A stretch of 64,000 nt of DNA. It comes from Hofstenia miamia. Its lineage: Eukaryota > Xenacoelomorpha > Acoela. Under the pieces are notes generated by a model. It made no database searches. It worked only from the letters and a program-made list of their open reading frames with translations, and was not told the DNA's origin. Below are positions 1-9,411 of the stretch, piece after piece. The position numbers and the translations under genes are program-made. Within the stretch, counting starts at the first letter, position 1, and each line of letters starts with the position of its first letter. The stretch spans positions 1,151,605 through 1,215,604 of the forward strand of contig SCFE01000062.1 in NCBI GenBank assembly GCA_004352715.1, in the 5' to 3' direction.

Positions 1-1567
1 GAAAAAACAAAATTCTGATAATCTCAAACAATCAAAACAATTTTCCTTTAGACTTGCTACAATCAATGAATTAGAAAATATTGTTAAGAAACTTGATACC
101 AACAAATCAACCGCTTCTTATAATCTCACATTTTTATTATTAAACGTTTTTTCCCCATTTTTGGAAAACAATTGTTAATTGCATTTAATCAATGTATTAT
201 TGATTTTGAATTTCCAGACTTATTAAAAAATCAGATATAACCCCTATATTTAATAAAGGTGATAACCTAAAAGCAAAAAATTATAGACCCATTTGTATTA
301 CACATCCTTTTAGCAAACTCCTTGAAAAACTGTTGTATGTTCAAATAAACGCATTCCTAAAATCTGAAAGCATCCTATCGAATAAGCAATTTGGTTTTCG
401 AGCTGGGCATAGCACCCAAGAAGCAATTTTATCGATCACGCAACAAATTAAGTCTAATATATCTCATAATAACTGCAGTTGTTTAGTATTACTAGATTTA
501 AGTAAGCATTCAATTCAATGAATTTCGATATCTTGTAAGACAAATTTAAATTACAATTTTGGTGCTAACTCAATTAATTTAATCATGAACTTCTTAAAAA
601 ATAGACAGCAACGTGTAATATTAACAGAAAAATCAAGTTATATTACGACCGACCGTGGGGTACCCCAAGGTACTGTACTTGGCCCTATTTTATTTGCAAT
701 GTTTGTAAATGATATAATTAAACATGTTAAACACAGCGACATTTACCAATATGCCGACGACACATGCCTCACAAGTACCGCAAAAAAATGATTTTGATGC
801 TACAAAAAACCTCCAAACAAATAGAAAAATTAAACAATTATTTTACAAATAATCAACTAAAACTAAATTTTGACAAAACACAATTTATAACTGTCTCACA
901 GAAAGCACAAAGAAACCTAATAAGTGATATAAAATTTAAGATAAATAATAAGCCAATAAATCAAAGTGAGTCAGTCAGCTATTTAGGAGTGGAAATAGAT
1001 AATGAATTAAAATTTGAAAAATTTCTACTGAATAAGATTCAAAAAATTACCGTAGGCATTAGATATATTTATCACTTACGCAATGTAACATCAAGTAATT
1101 ATAATAAACAACTAATACATGCTTTCTCTTTGTCTCATTTTCAATACTGTTCATTTCTTTTAACTAATCTAAACTCGAAATATCGTATGCTTCTATCAAA
1201 CACATTTAATTGGTTTATAAAAACTCTAAACTTTGCACAAAAGCATGACGAAGCATCGGTATATCGTAATAAATATAAAATATTATCTCCGTTCTACAAA
1301 TTCATCTGCATATGCTATCTATCTTATTTAAATTCAAATCCCTAAAAACATCTCTCCTTTTCCTTAATGACTATATTAAATTAAATGAGCGATCGCAAAA
1401 ATTTTTGAGTTTAGATAAAAATTATAATGGCTTTCATCACATATCAATTAAATTGTGAAATAATTTAGATAATGAAACGCGAATAGAAAAAAACTATAAA
1501 AAGTTTAGAAAAAAATTGAAACAATTTCTTCTAATAAAACAGTATACATTAGGGGACGGTAATACAC
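1..1567 (+). mobile_element. Decayed non-LTR retrotransposon (CR1/Jockey-like) reverse transcriptase
   Basis: Translation in shifting plus-strand frames gives the ordered landmarks of a LINE reverse transcriptase: an NKS-type segment near 60-130, TPIFNKGD and NYRPI near 240-300, FSKLLEKL near 310, FGFRAGHST near 390-415, LVLLDLS near 485, GVPQGTVLGPILF near 656-695, the catalytic YADD near 750, then thumb-like and C-terminal sequence to about 1550. The frame breaks after LVLLDLS and again just after YADD, and there are further stops at both ends, so no single protein can be made. The 5' part lies outside the window and the 3' end runs into the assembly gap. Clade assignment is by motif style only; an I- or Jockey-like element remains possible. 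A dead copy is the best reading. Confidence 0.85.
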
Positions 1568-2567
1568 NNNNNNNNNNNNNNNNNNNNNNNNNNNNNNNNN
1601 NNNNNNNNNNNNNNNNNNNNNNNNNNNNNNNNNNNNNNNNNNNNNNNNNNNNNNNNNNNNNNNNNNNNNNNNNNNNNNNNNNNNNNNNNNNNNNNNNNNN
1701 NNNNNNNNNNNNNNNNNNNNNNNNNNNNNNNNNNNNNNNNNNNNNNNNNNNNNNNNNNNNNNNNNNNNNNNNNNNNNNNNNNNNNNNNNNNNNNNNNNNN
1801 NNNNNNNNNNNNNNNNNNNNNNNNNNNNNNNNNNNNNNNNNNNNNNNNNNNNNNNNNNNNNNNNNNNNNNNNNNNNNNNNNNNNNNNNNNNNNNNNNNNN
1901 NNNNNNNNNNNNNNNNNNNNNNNNNNNNNNNNNNNNNNNNNNNNNNNNNNNNNNNNNNNNNNNNNNNNNNNNNNNNNNNNNNNNNNNNNNNNNNNNNNNN
2001 NNNNNNNNNNNNNNNNNNNNNNNNNNNNNNNNNNNNNNNNNNNNNNNNNNNNNNNNNNNNNNNNNNNNNNNNNNNNNNNNNNNNNNNNNNNNNNNNNNNN
2101 NNNNNNNNNNNNNNNNNNNNNNNNNNNNNNNNNNNNNNNNNNNNNNNNNNNNNNNNNNNNNNNNNNNNNNNNNNNNNNNNNNNNNNNNNNNNNNNNNNNN
2201 NNNNNNNNNNNNNNNNNNNNNNNNNNNNNNNNNNNNNNNNNNNNNNNNNNNNNNNNNNNNNNNNNNNNNNNNNNNNNNNNNNNNNNNNNNNNNNNNNNNN
2301 NNNNNNNNNNNNNNNNNNNNNNNNNNNNNNNNNNNNNNNNNNNNNNNNNNNNNNNNNNNNNNNNNNNNNNNNNNNNNNNNNNNNNNNNNNNNNNNNNNNN
2401 NNNNNNNNNNNNNNNNNNNNNNNNNNNNNNNNNNNNNNNNNNNNNNNNNNNNNNNNNNNNNNNNNNNNNNNNNNNNNNNNNNNNNNNNNNNNNNNNNNNN
2501 NNNNNNNNNNNNNNNNNNNNNNNNNNNNNNNNNNNNNNNNNNNNNNNNNNNNNNNNNNNNNNNNNNN
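1568..2567. other. Assembly gap of 1000 N
   Basis: Exactly 1000 N bases, which is a typical fixed-size scaffold gap rather than a measured length. Any open reading frame that spans it is an artefact. The 3' end of the preceding LINE and the 5' context of the following SINE-like repeat are hidden in it. Confidence 0.99.
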
Positions 2568-2583
2568 AAACAATGTTACAACC

Positions 2584-2690
2584 TTAGGCCACGGTTAGAC
2601 TAGTGATTTGCTCAAAAGTGAATTAGCGAAGAAATCGTGCGCGTTCGATTCCCTTGTGATCGTCACACCGCTAATTATCTAGGGTGGTTA
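2584..2690 (+). repeat. tRNA-like (SINE-like) short repeat, first copy
   Basis: The arm at 2584-2608 contains the motif CCACGGTTAGACTAGTG, which resembles a polymerase III A box. The arm at 2637-2690 contains GTTCGATTC, a match to the B box consensus. A second copy of both arms occurs at 26274-26389, where one arm is inverted relative to the other. The Harbinger element is inserted at the right end of this copy, after GGTGGTTA, a string also found inside the other copy. Two independent copies support a dispersed repeat; polymerase III origin is an inference from the box-like motifs. Confidence 0.55.
2688..2690. repeat. Left TTA target-site duplication of Harbinger element
   Basis: TTA immediately precedes the inverted repeat start TACCCCG and is repeated right after the other end at 6674-6676. 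A three-base TWA duplication is the signature of PIF/Harbinger insertion. Confidence 0.85.
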
Positions 2691-3254
2691 TACCCCGTTT
2701 ACACGTGACATGAGACATGCATGTCTTGTGTTTTCAACGAGCGAATGTCACGTCTAAACACCCAAAACACGCGACATTCAACCACTCAAGTAGAGCACTT
2801 GAAAAACATTCGAATATCAAAAGATTTTGATTTTCTCGAGTATCTTATGTCTCGTGTCACCGTGTAAACACCCAAAACATGAGACATGCATGTTTTCGAA
2901 TGAAATTAATTAACAATTTTACAGCGATTAACACAAAATAGAACAACATTGCTAAACAAATTTAACAAATAAATTGATCATATTTTTAGCCGAAATTTTT
3001 GTGATGTGGTTAATGAAATCTTGATTTTTTGCAATTTGTTTATTACTAAATAATTGGATAAATTCTATGCGAATAAAACTTATGCTTCTATAATCGGAAT
3101 AGAGAAAGAGTAATGGGAAAAAATGTGATCTGTTATGTTTATGTAGCATTGAAATGCTTTGAACCGAAACAAAACAAAACCAAACCAACCTAATTATCTT
3201 TTAAGTAGAATAATTAACAATGCCTGAGCCATGGGAAGAATATTTATTTTCAAA
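2691..3254 (+). repeat. Left terminal inverted repeat of Harbinger element
   Basis: About 564 bp matching the reverse complement of 6108-6673. Within it a subrepeat of the form TAAACACCCAAAACAYG-GACAT occurs near 2753 and 2866, and related GACAT/ATGTC words in the opposite direction lie at the tip. Such subterminal repeats are often transposase-binding sites; that role is inferred. The repeat ends inside the word ATTTTCAAA, just before the MADF gene start at 3312. Confidence 0.9.
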
Positions 3255-3311
3255 TCAATTTTAAAATTAACAGAGCAAGCTGTGATCATTATTTGACAGT
3301 AAAGTAGCATT

Positions 3312-5471
3312 ATGACTGATCGGTTAGAATCAAAATTGATAGATGCAGTGATGCAACGGCCTTTTTTATGGGATGTCTCAAGTCCTGATTATAAGAACAG
3401 GGATCTAAAGAAAAAAACATTTACAGAAATTGCAAAAGATTTAGGAATTAAATGTGAGTGTTAAAATTATTTGTAATATAATATATTCTTTGTTAATTGC
3501 TTGAAATCTTAAAATTTTACAACTTAGGATTATATACATAAAAAAATTATTAATAATCATTCAGCATTTTAAGGTATTAAAGAAATTTCAATATTTACCA
3601 AAAATATTGTTTTAAAGTTTATACACAATTTTTCCACTCAAATGAAAATCTCGTTTTTATATAATACAGATTCATTAATTACAGACATATTCGAATTGTA
3701 AGAATAATGCTTAAAATTCGCAATTCTTATCATCTAGCAATAATTTTTGAGCATTTATAAATTATGCTGTATCCACTTATTTTGTAGAAAATCAGCATAG
3801 CTACGCGCAAACAGTTATATTTTTAGGATTTGATCAATATGTTCTTTAATGATTAAAAACTATAATCTCATTTCATTTAAACGGGTAAAACCATATATTT
3901 TAAACTTTAACTTGATGTATTCTATAGTTTATATTATAATCAATTTAGATGAAGAAGCGCTAAATAAATGGAGTAACCTACGAAGTTATTACAAAAAGGA
4001 ACTATTTAAAAAAGAAAAATCAATGAAGTCAGGAATGGATGCTGAATCAGTGTATCTTCCAACGTGGGAATTTTTCGAAAAACTAAGCTTTCTAAAGCAA
4101 GCAATACACCCTAGAAAAACTTATTGTAACATTGAATGTCAGGTAACATTTACAATAATGTGCTTAAAAGATTTACATTTACATGTACTTAAAAAAAATT
4201 AATCAACATTTATCCATTTATTTTATTCTCTTATATTGCCAATACAAAGCTCCATTTGTAGCAAAATATTCAGCATACTCTTCACGAATATCTTTAGCAA
4301 CATTCAAGGAATTTTTTGACGCAGTGCACTGCATACGCAATAAAGAATTTTCTCTCCAAGAGCCATGATTAATGTCCGTAGACAATGGATCATCAACATC
4401 AATACCATGCAGATAAAATGAGTTAGACAATTTAAGCATATTATGCAAAACACAACATGCTTTAATGATCTTTTCTACTTTTATATCACTTAAATTGATG
4501 GGATTTAGCAAAACTCGAAATCTATTTGCTAATATACCGAATGCATTTTCCGAAACCATTCTCGCCCTCGATAGTCTATAATTAAACACTTGTTCTTGCA
4601 TGTTCATCGTTCCATAGGGAAATGGTTTTAAAAGATTAGGTTTCATTGGAAATGCGTCGTCCCCTACAAAAACATATGGAACCTTATACGGACGTCCTGG
4701 CAGTGTTTCTTGAGGTAAAATAGACAACAATTTGTCAATTTCATTAGAAATTGGAGATCTACTATAGACGCCAGCATCACTATTTCGACCATTAGAACCA
4801 ATATCAATAATTCTAAATGTGTGGTTAGCGTCAACAACTGCTAGCAAGACCAAACTGTGTGAACCCTTATAGTTATAAAAATATGATCCCTGATTTCTTT
4901 TTGGACGAAATGTCACATGCTTCCCATCAATGGCACCACAGCAAAATGGGAAGTTCCACAATTCTTCAAAGTCTCTAGCAATTTTGTACCAATCTTCTTT
5001 GGTTTTTGGAGCCTAAATATTAATATATAAATTTGGAACACGTTGTGTTTAATTAAATTTACGTATTATTATATTTAGGAACAGGAAATACTTTGCAAAA
5101 CTCCAGAAGCTGATACCCCCACCAAAAAGAAGAAAACAATTGACACCAATGGAGCATTACTGAAGGCAGTAGAAGCTTTGGACACAATTAGCCAAAAGAA
5201 ACAGCAACCTATTGATGACAGTGAATCCTTTGGCAAATACGTTGCTGGAGAATTTAAAAATTTACATGATCCATATCTTAGACTTACCACAAAACATAAG
5301 ATTCAAGGTATATTGTATGAAAGTACCTTAACCCAATTGCAATTGGATTCAACGACAAGGCCTCATTTTAGCGGGAATGCTAGTATCATTCCACCACCTT
5401 TACCAGTAATTTCTGCAAATAAAGATCATGCGCCAGTACAAGCAGAGCAACAAAACTGGTTGCTGCAATAA
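3312..5471 (+). CDS. MADF/BESS-like DNA-binding accessory protein of the Harbinger element, three exons
   Basis: Conceptual exons are 3312-3453, 3949-4142 and 5079-5471, joined in frame by GTGAGT...AG and GTAACA...AG introns, giving about 242 residues. Residues about 9-95 form a MADF (Myb/SANT-like) domain: LIDAV, the aromatic PFLWD, a KK-rich helix, EALNKWSNLR and YLPTWEFFEKLSFL. Exon 3 adds a basic KKKK patch near residue 128 and a BESS-like helix pair near 156-193 (DDSESFGKYV...KIQGILYE), a protein-interaction module common in MADF proteins. PIF-like elements in insects pair a transposase with a MADF protein that is thought to help target or import the transposase. The start ATG lies 58 bp inside the left inverted repeat boundary; short upstream ATGs exist in that repeat. 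The last intron contains the whole second exon of the transposase on the other strand. Splice sites are predicted by eye. Confidence 0.8.
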
Positions 5472-6131
5472 TTGTGTCAGTTTTAATACTTTTATAGGTT
5501 CCTTACTTATTAAATTTGTTTGTCTTGTATTAAAATGTAATTAAAATATATGTTATAAATAGATATTATACCAATATACAGTAAATGTAAACATTTGAAA
5601 AACACATACGTTTAAGTATTCTTCTTTGAGAACATCAAAAATAGCATCAAGTGTTTCCGGTATAATTGTAGAAATTGTACACTTTGGAATGCGATATGAA
5701 AAGCATTGGGATGAGAAACTCTCTCCAGTTGCCAAAAATCGCAGAGTTAAACTCAGCCTTTCACTGGAAGGAATACTTTTCCGCATAACTGTATTCTTTT
5801 TTGCGATTAATGGCGTTATTTTTTCCAAAAGTATTTGAAATGTGTCTGTACTCATTCGTAGACATTCACGAAATGAATTCACATCTTCTAAAGCAAGTTC
5901 ATTTGTTATTAATGAGTGCATTCCTCTTTCGTTCCTTCGTCTGATCCACGATTTTACCCAAATTTTCCGCTTTTGCTTAGACTTTACTGTTGGTGTAAAA
6001 TTATTTACTGCATAAATTACAGTAGTAGCTAATTTAGCAATGCAACAATCTTCTTCACTTTCCGTCATTTCAATAAATATGTAATATGGTTTCAAATGTC
6101 TAAATAGTTTGAAAATAAATATTCTTCCCAT
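4218..6131 (-). CDS. PIF/Harbinger DDE transposase (HARBI1-like), two exons
   Basis: Conceptual exons on the minus strand are 6131-5610 and 5012-4218, joined in phase 0 by a GTATGT...AG intron of 597 bp, giving 438 residues, a normal length for HARBI1-like nucleases. Exon 1 holds a helix-turn-helix-like region (LRFLATGESFSSQCFSYRI, then TISTIIPETL). The junction restores the family pattern KEEYLN-APKTKEDWYKIA...FEELWNFPFC. The catalytic triad is visible: D203 in GAIDGKH, D292 in FVGDDAFP and E329 in RARMVSENAFG. The first ATG (6131) lies in the right inverted repeat; an internal ATG at 6068 (MTESEED) is an alternative start, so the first 21 residues are uncertain. The protein cuts and pastes the element at TTA/TAA sites. 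The reading frame is fully open, so activity is possible but unproven. Confidence 0.87.
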
Positions 6132-6673
6132 GGCTCAGGCATTGTTAATTATTCTACTTAAAAGATAATTAGGTTGCTTTGGTTTTGTTTTGTTTCAGTT
6201 CAAAGCATTTCAATGCTACATAAACATAACAGATCACATTTTTTCCCATTACTCTTTCTCTATTCCGATTATAGAAGCATAAAAGTTTTATTCACATAGA
6301 ATTTATCTAATTATTTACTAATAAACAAAGTGCAAAAAATCAAGATTTCATTAACCACATCACAATAATTTCGGCTAAAAATATGATCAATTTATTTGTT
6401 AAATTTGTTTAGCAATATTGTTCTATTTTGTGTTAATCGCTGTAAAATTGTTAATTAATTACATTCGAAATCATGTATTTCTCATGTTTTGGGTGCTTAC
6501 ACGGTGACACGAGACAAAAGATACTCGGGAAAATCAAAATCTTGTGATATTCGAATGTTTTCCAAGTGCTCTACTTGAGTGGTAGAATGTCGCGTGTTTT
6601 GGGTGTTTAGGCGTGACATTCGTTCATTGAAAACACTAGACATGCATGTTTCATGTCAGGTGTAAACGGGGTA
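6108..6673 (-). repeat. Right terminal inverted repeat of Harbinger element
   Basis: Mirror copy of 2691-3254, ending GGGGTA at 6673. It includes the first ATG of the transposase at 6131, so the first eight residues (MGRIFIFK) are encoded by the repeat itself. The differences from the left repeat are mostly single substitutions. Confidence 0.9.
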
Positions 6674-6676
6674 TTA
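6674..6676. repeat. Right TTA target-site duplication of Harbinger element
   Basis: TTA immediately follows the element end GGGGTA and matches the TTA at 2688-2690. Confidence 0.85.
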
Positions 6677-8604
6677 GTATTTAATTTCACGTTAATAATT
6701 TTTGCCAAAAGGAGAATAACAGTCATAGTACTGAAAACTAACCCTAAGTTAACCTGTATATTTATGATCTATGTAATTAAAACAGCGTTTTAAGCACAAA
6801 TAAATAGCATATTCTTAATATTCAATTCGTTTTAAAAAATAATTTTTGAATTTACCGGTTAAAAATAATATACTTAATTCTATTCATTCCAATCATTTCT
6901 TAAAATATGTTATTTCCTACAAAATGCGTAGACTAATAAATATTCAAAATCTGAAACCATTACATTTACAGAATAAATTCTGACCAAGTGAATTTCCACA
7001 AATTCTGAATGTTCGCATGCTCGCGCTAACGAGTTTTGAGCAGGCTTTCTATAAAGTGATTGGACTTAGGATATCCTGAATATCTAAACCCTAGTTTAGC
7101 GATAATATGAATGAATTATAAAAATCAGAATTTACACCAATACCCTGTAGAACAACTGTTCACATTTACACTGGCCCACAAATATATGTGTGAATATCTC
7201 AAGTTTTCCAAAATTATTAGGGTTGGAGAAAATTGTTTGAAAATGCGGAGGAAATAGTTTGCGACGTTAAAGCTACCATATGCAGATTATAGTTAAATGT
7301 AATAAATACTAATAATAATTTATCATGACCTCACAAAGATTTTAATTTTTGCATGGGTAGAGAAACTTTGTACAGAATACTGAAAAGCAAATAAGTGGTT
7401 ATATTTAGAAGCTAGAACAAAGTGTATAACATCATTAAAACATAGCAATTGGGTATATAAAGATAAACGTAGCAAATTTAGTCAGCTTTCAAAACAGCGC
7501 AACACATCATTCGTAGAAATGTTTAAAAAGAGTACTTTTTGTTACTCCGTTTTTAGCTGCATAGACTGCCACAACATGGTTCCGAATTGAATAGAGCCAA
7601 TTTTTCAAATATCCTGGAGTTATTTGCTGAAACCACACAATATTCAATTTTTCATTCAGGTACTGCATGGAGGTTAGCCGTAGCACTACCACATTTTTCA
7701 TAATGAAAGGCCTTGCCCCAAACTTTCACACAAATATCGAATTGCACTCGCGAAAAGCCATGTTGGAAAAATGGGCAATGGCGGCCTGTCACGCATATTT
7801 TAGTATATGCAAATATATCGCAGCATTAATGATCAGGCCAACAGGCATGAAACAAAGCGAAATCTGCCACATCCGAAATGGAGAACCCAATCATGGCTGA
7901 TTGCAGCCTTGAGTATGGCATCAAGTAATCGTAGCTAATTCGCTCACTAACATTTTCCAGACATGACATATTTCTGCACAACTTCATAAAAATGTAAAAT
8001 TTGCATCTTCAGTTCACAAGTTTTGCTCACATTTGGTAAAAAATTACGAGCTTTCAAAATAAAAAGAGGTTTGACTTGAGATTGCGACCGATCGCTTCCA
8101 ACAATTATGTCGAACATCTCCAAATTCAGGAATAATTTGCTGAAACTATTTTAGCGAAATCCGTCACCACCGTATGCTGTTGTTATGATATTATGTATTT
8201 GTGTGCCTCTAAAATAATTTTTTAATGTTTCAACATTAATGTCACGACTTTCAATCTTCATTTTTATTGAATGACAATCTTGTTTAAAATTTCTATAATT
8301 GCTTTGTTGGAGATATCTATGTTCTAAATTCAAATACTATCAATTTCATGCCCACTGAATACTATTAGAATGATCTTGCACATGATTTACGGATTCAGGC
8401 GCGATTACTGATAATTTGGCCGTATTTATTGAATATATAAAAACGAAGTTTTTCCGAGCACTGCTTTCTAAAGAAAGTCATACATTGAAGAATAAATGAA
8501 AAAATTAAAAGTAAAAATTATCTATTATTTACAAGAATGCTTTTAAATATTGTACATGCGATAAAACAAATAATGTTAATGTTTATTTCATTCCTGTTTC
8601 CAGG
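6677..8604. other. Intergenic region, no gene recognised
   Basis: AT-rich sequence with only short open frames (for example 64 codons on the minus strand at 7507-7701 and 77 codons on the plus strand at 7667-7900) that resemble no family I know. The part at 7550-7930 is less AT-rich than its surroundings and may be an old unrecognised repeat. Confidence 0.5.
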
Positions 8605-9411
8605 ATGAGTCTCACAAATAAAAAAGCAGTTATAAATGGAGGCCTTAATGACATTGTGAATACAGTAGCCTAAACTCTACTCGAATATGGGGCTGATATA
8701 GTAGTTCTAGATATAGCTGTCAATCACTGGGAAAACATTAACAATGAATGGCGACAAAACCTCCGAGGAGCGAAATTCTATTTTTTGAAATTTAATATGT
8801 GCAACAGAGAAGTAATATCTGCGTTTAAGCGAGCATACGATATACTTGAGTATCTCGATATTGTGATCAACAACGCTTGAATCCTCAAAGAAGGAAATTG
8901 GGAAAATCACTGAATATCAACCCAACTGCTATGATTTGTGTGACTTACATTGGAATTAATTAAATGAGCCAAGCAAATGACAATAAGGGTGGTTTGATTA
9001 TAAATTAAGCATCACTCGCTGGATTGGTTACATTCGAATATCCAGTCTACTGCAGTGCCAAACATAGGGTTACAGCCTTCACTGGTTTTATTGCTCATAC
9101 CAGGTTTTTTCGAATTGCATGAAGTGAGAGTCAATTCTGTATGCATGGGATTTGTGCAAACTGACATTGGAAGCCTTCCAGATTTCAAACAAACAAAAGA
9201 ACTAGATACTTCCCCTAGCATTCATTTTCTTAATAAGTTTAAACCTGAAGCATTAGACGACGTTAAATTTGAAAATATGATATCTGTTGAGAAAGCAGCT
9301 AGTTTATACTTAGAAATTATAAATGATACTGAAAGTTATGGCCATAATGTGTATTACACCAGCAACAAGCAAAAAGAACCGCTTTATCATATACTCGATG
9401 ACATATTATAA
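8605..9411 (+). pseudogene. SDR (15-hydroxyprostaglandin dehydrogenase-like) pseudogene, copy A
   Basis: Full-length intronless relative of the intact SDR genes at 37.8 and 39.6 kb, starting MSLTNKKAV and ending in a YHILDDIL-type tail. Several in-frame stops break it: TAA in the second helix after the cofactor loop, TGA in the NNAG motif, TGA after the following GNWEN segment, and TAA codons in the SAS strand region. The cofactor loop itself is altered (GGLND instead of GGLNG). The last 118 codons (9055-9411) are still open. A pyrimidine tract followed by CAG precedes the ATG, so the parent gene may have had a 5' intron. The gene and about 650 bp of its 3' flank match the copy at 25693-26558 and its flank, so the two derive from one duplication. 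Confidence 0.88.

Larger units (their letters stand above)
2691..6673. mobile_element. PIF/Harbinger DNA transposon, structurally complete
   Basis: A 3983-bp element bounded by long inverted repeats of about 565 bp that begin TACCCCGTTTACAC, with TTA duplicated on both sides. It carries a DDE transposase gene on the minus strand and a MADF-domain gene on the plus strand, the usual two-protein set of this superfamily. No stop codon interrupts either conceptual spliced product. The two inverted repeats differ by visible substitutions (roughly 90 percent alike by eye), so the insertion is not brand new. It landed in the SINE-like repeat at 2584. Both genes start close to an inverted repeat and run towards each other, which suggests that each repeat carries a promoter. 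Confidence 0.92.

Noticed and set aside
1494-2598. Long open frames on both strands across the N run
   Set aside because: They exist only because N codons cannot contain stops; about 94 percent of each is gap.
2637-2660. True tRNA gene
   Set aside because: A B-box match is present but no cloverleaf with paired acceptor and anticodon stems can be drawn; the repeat reading fits better.
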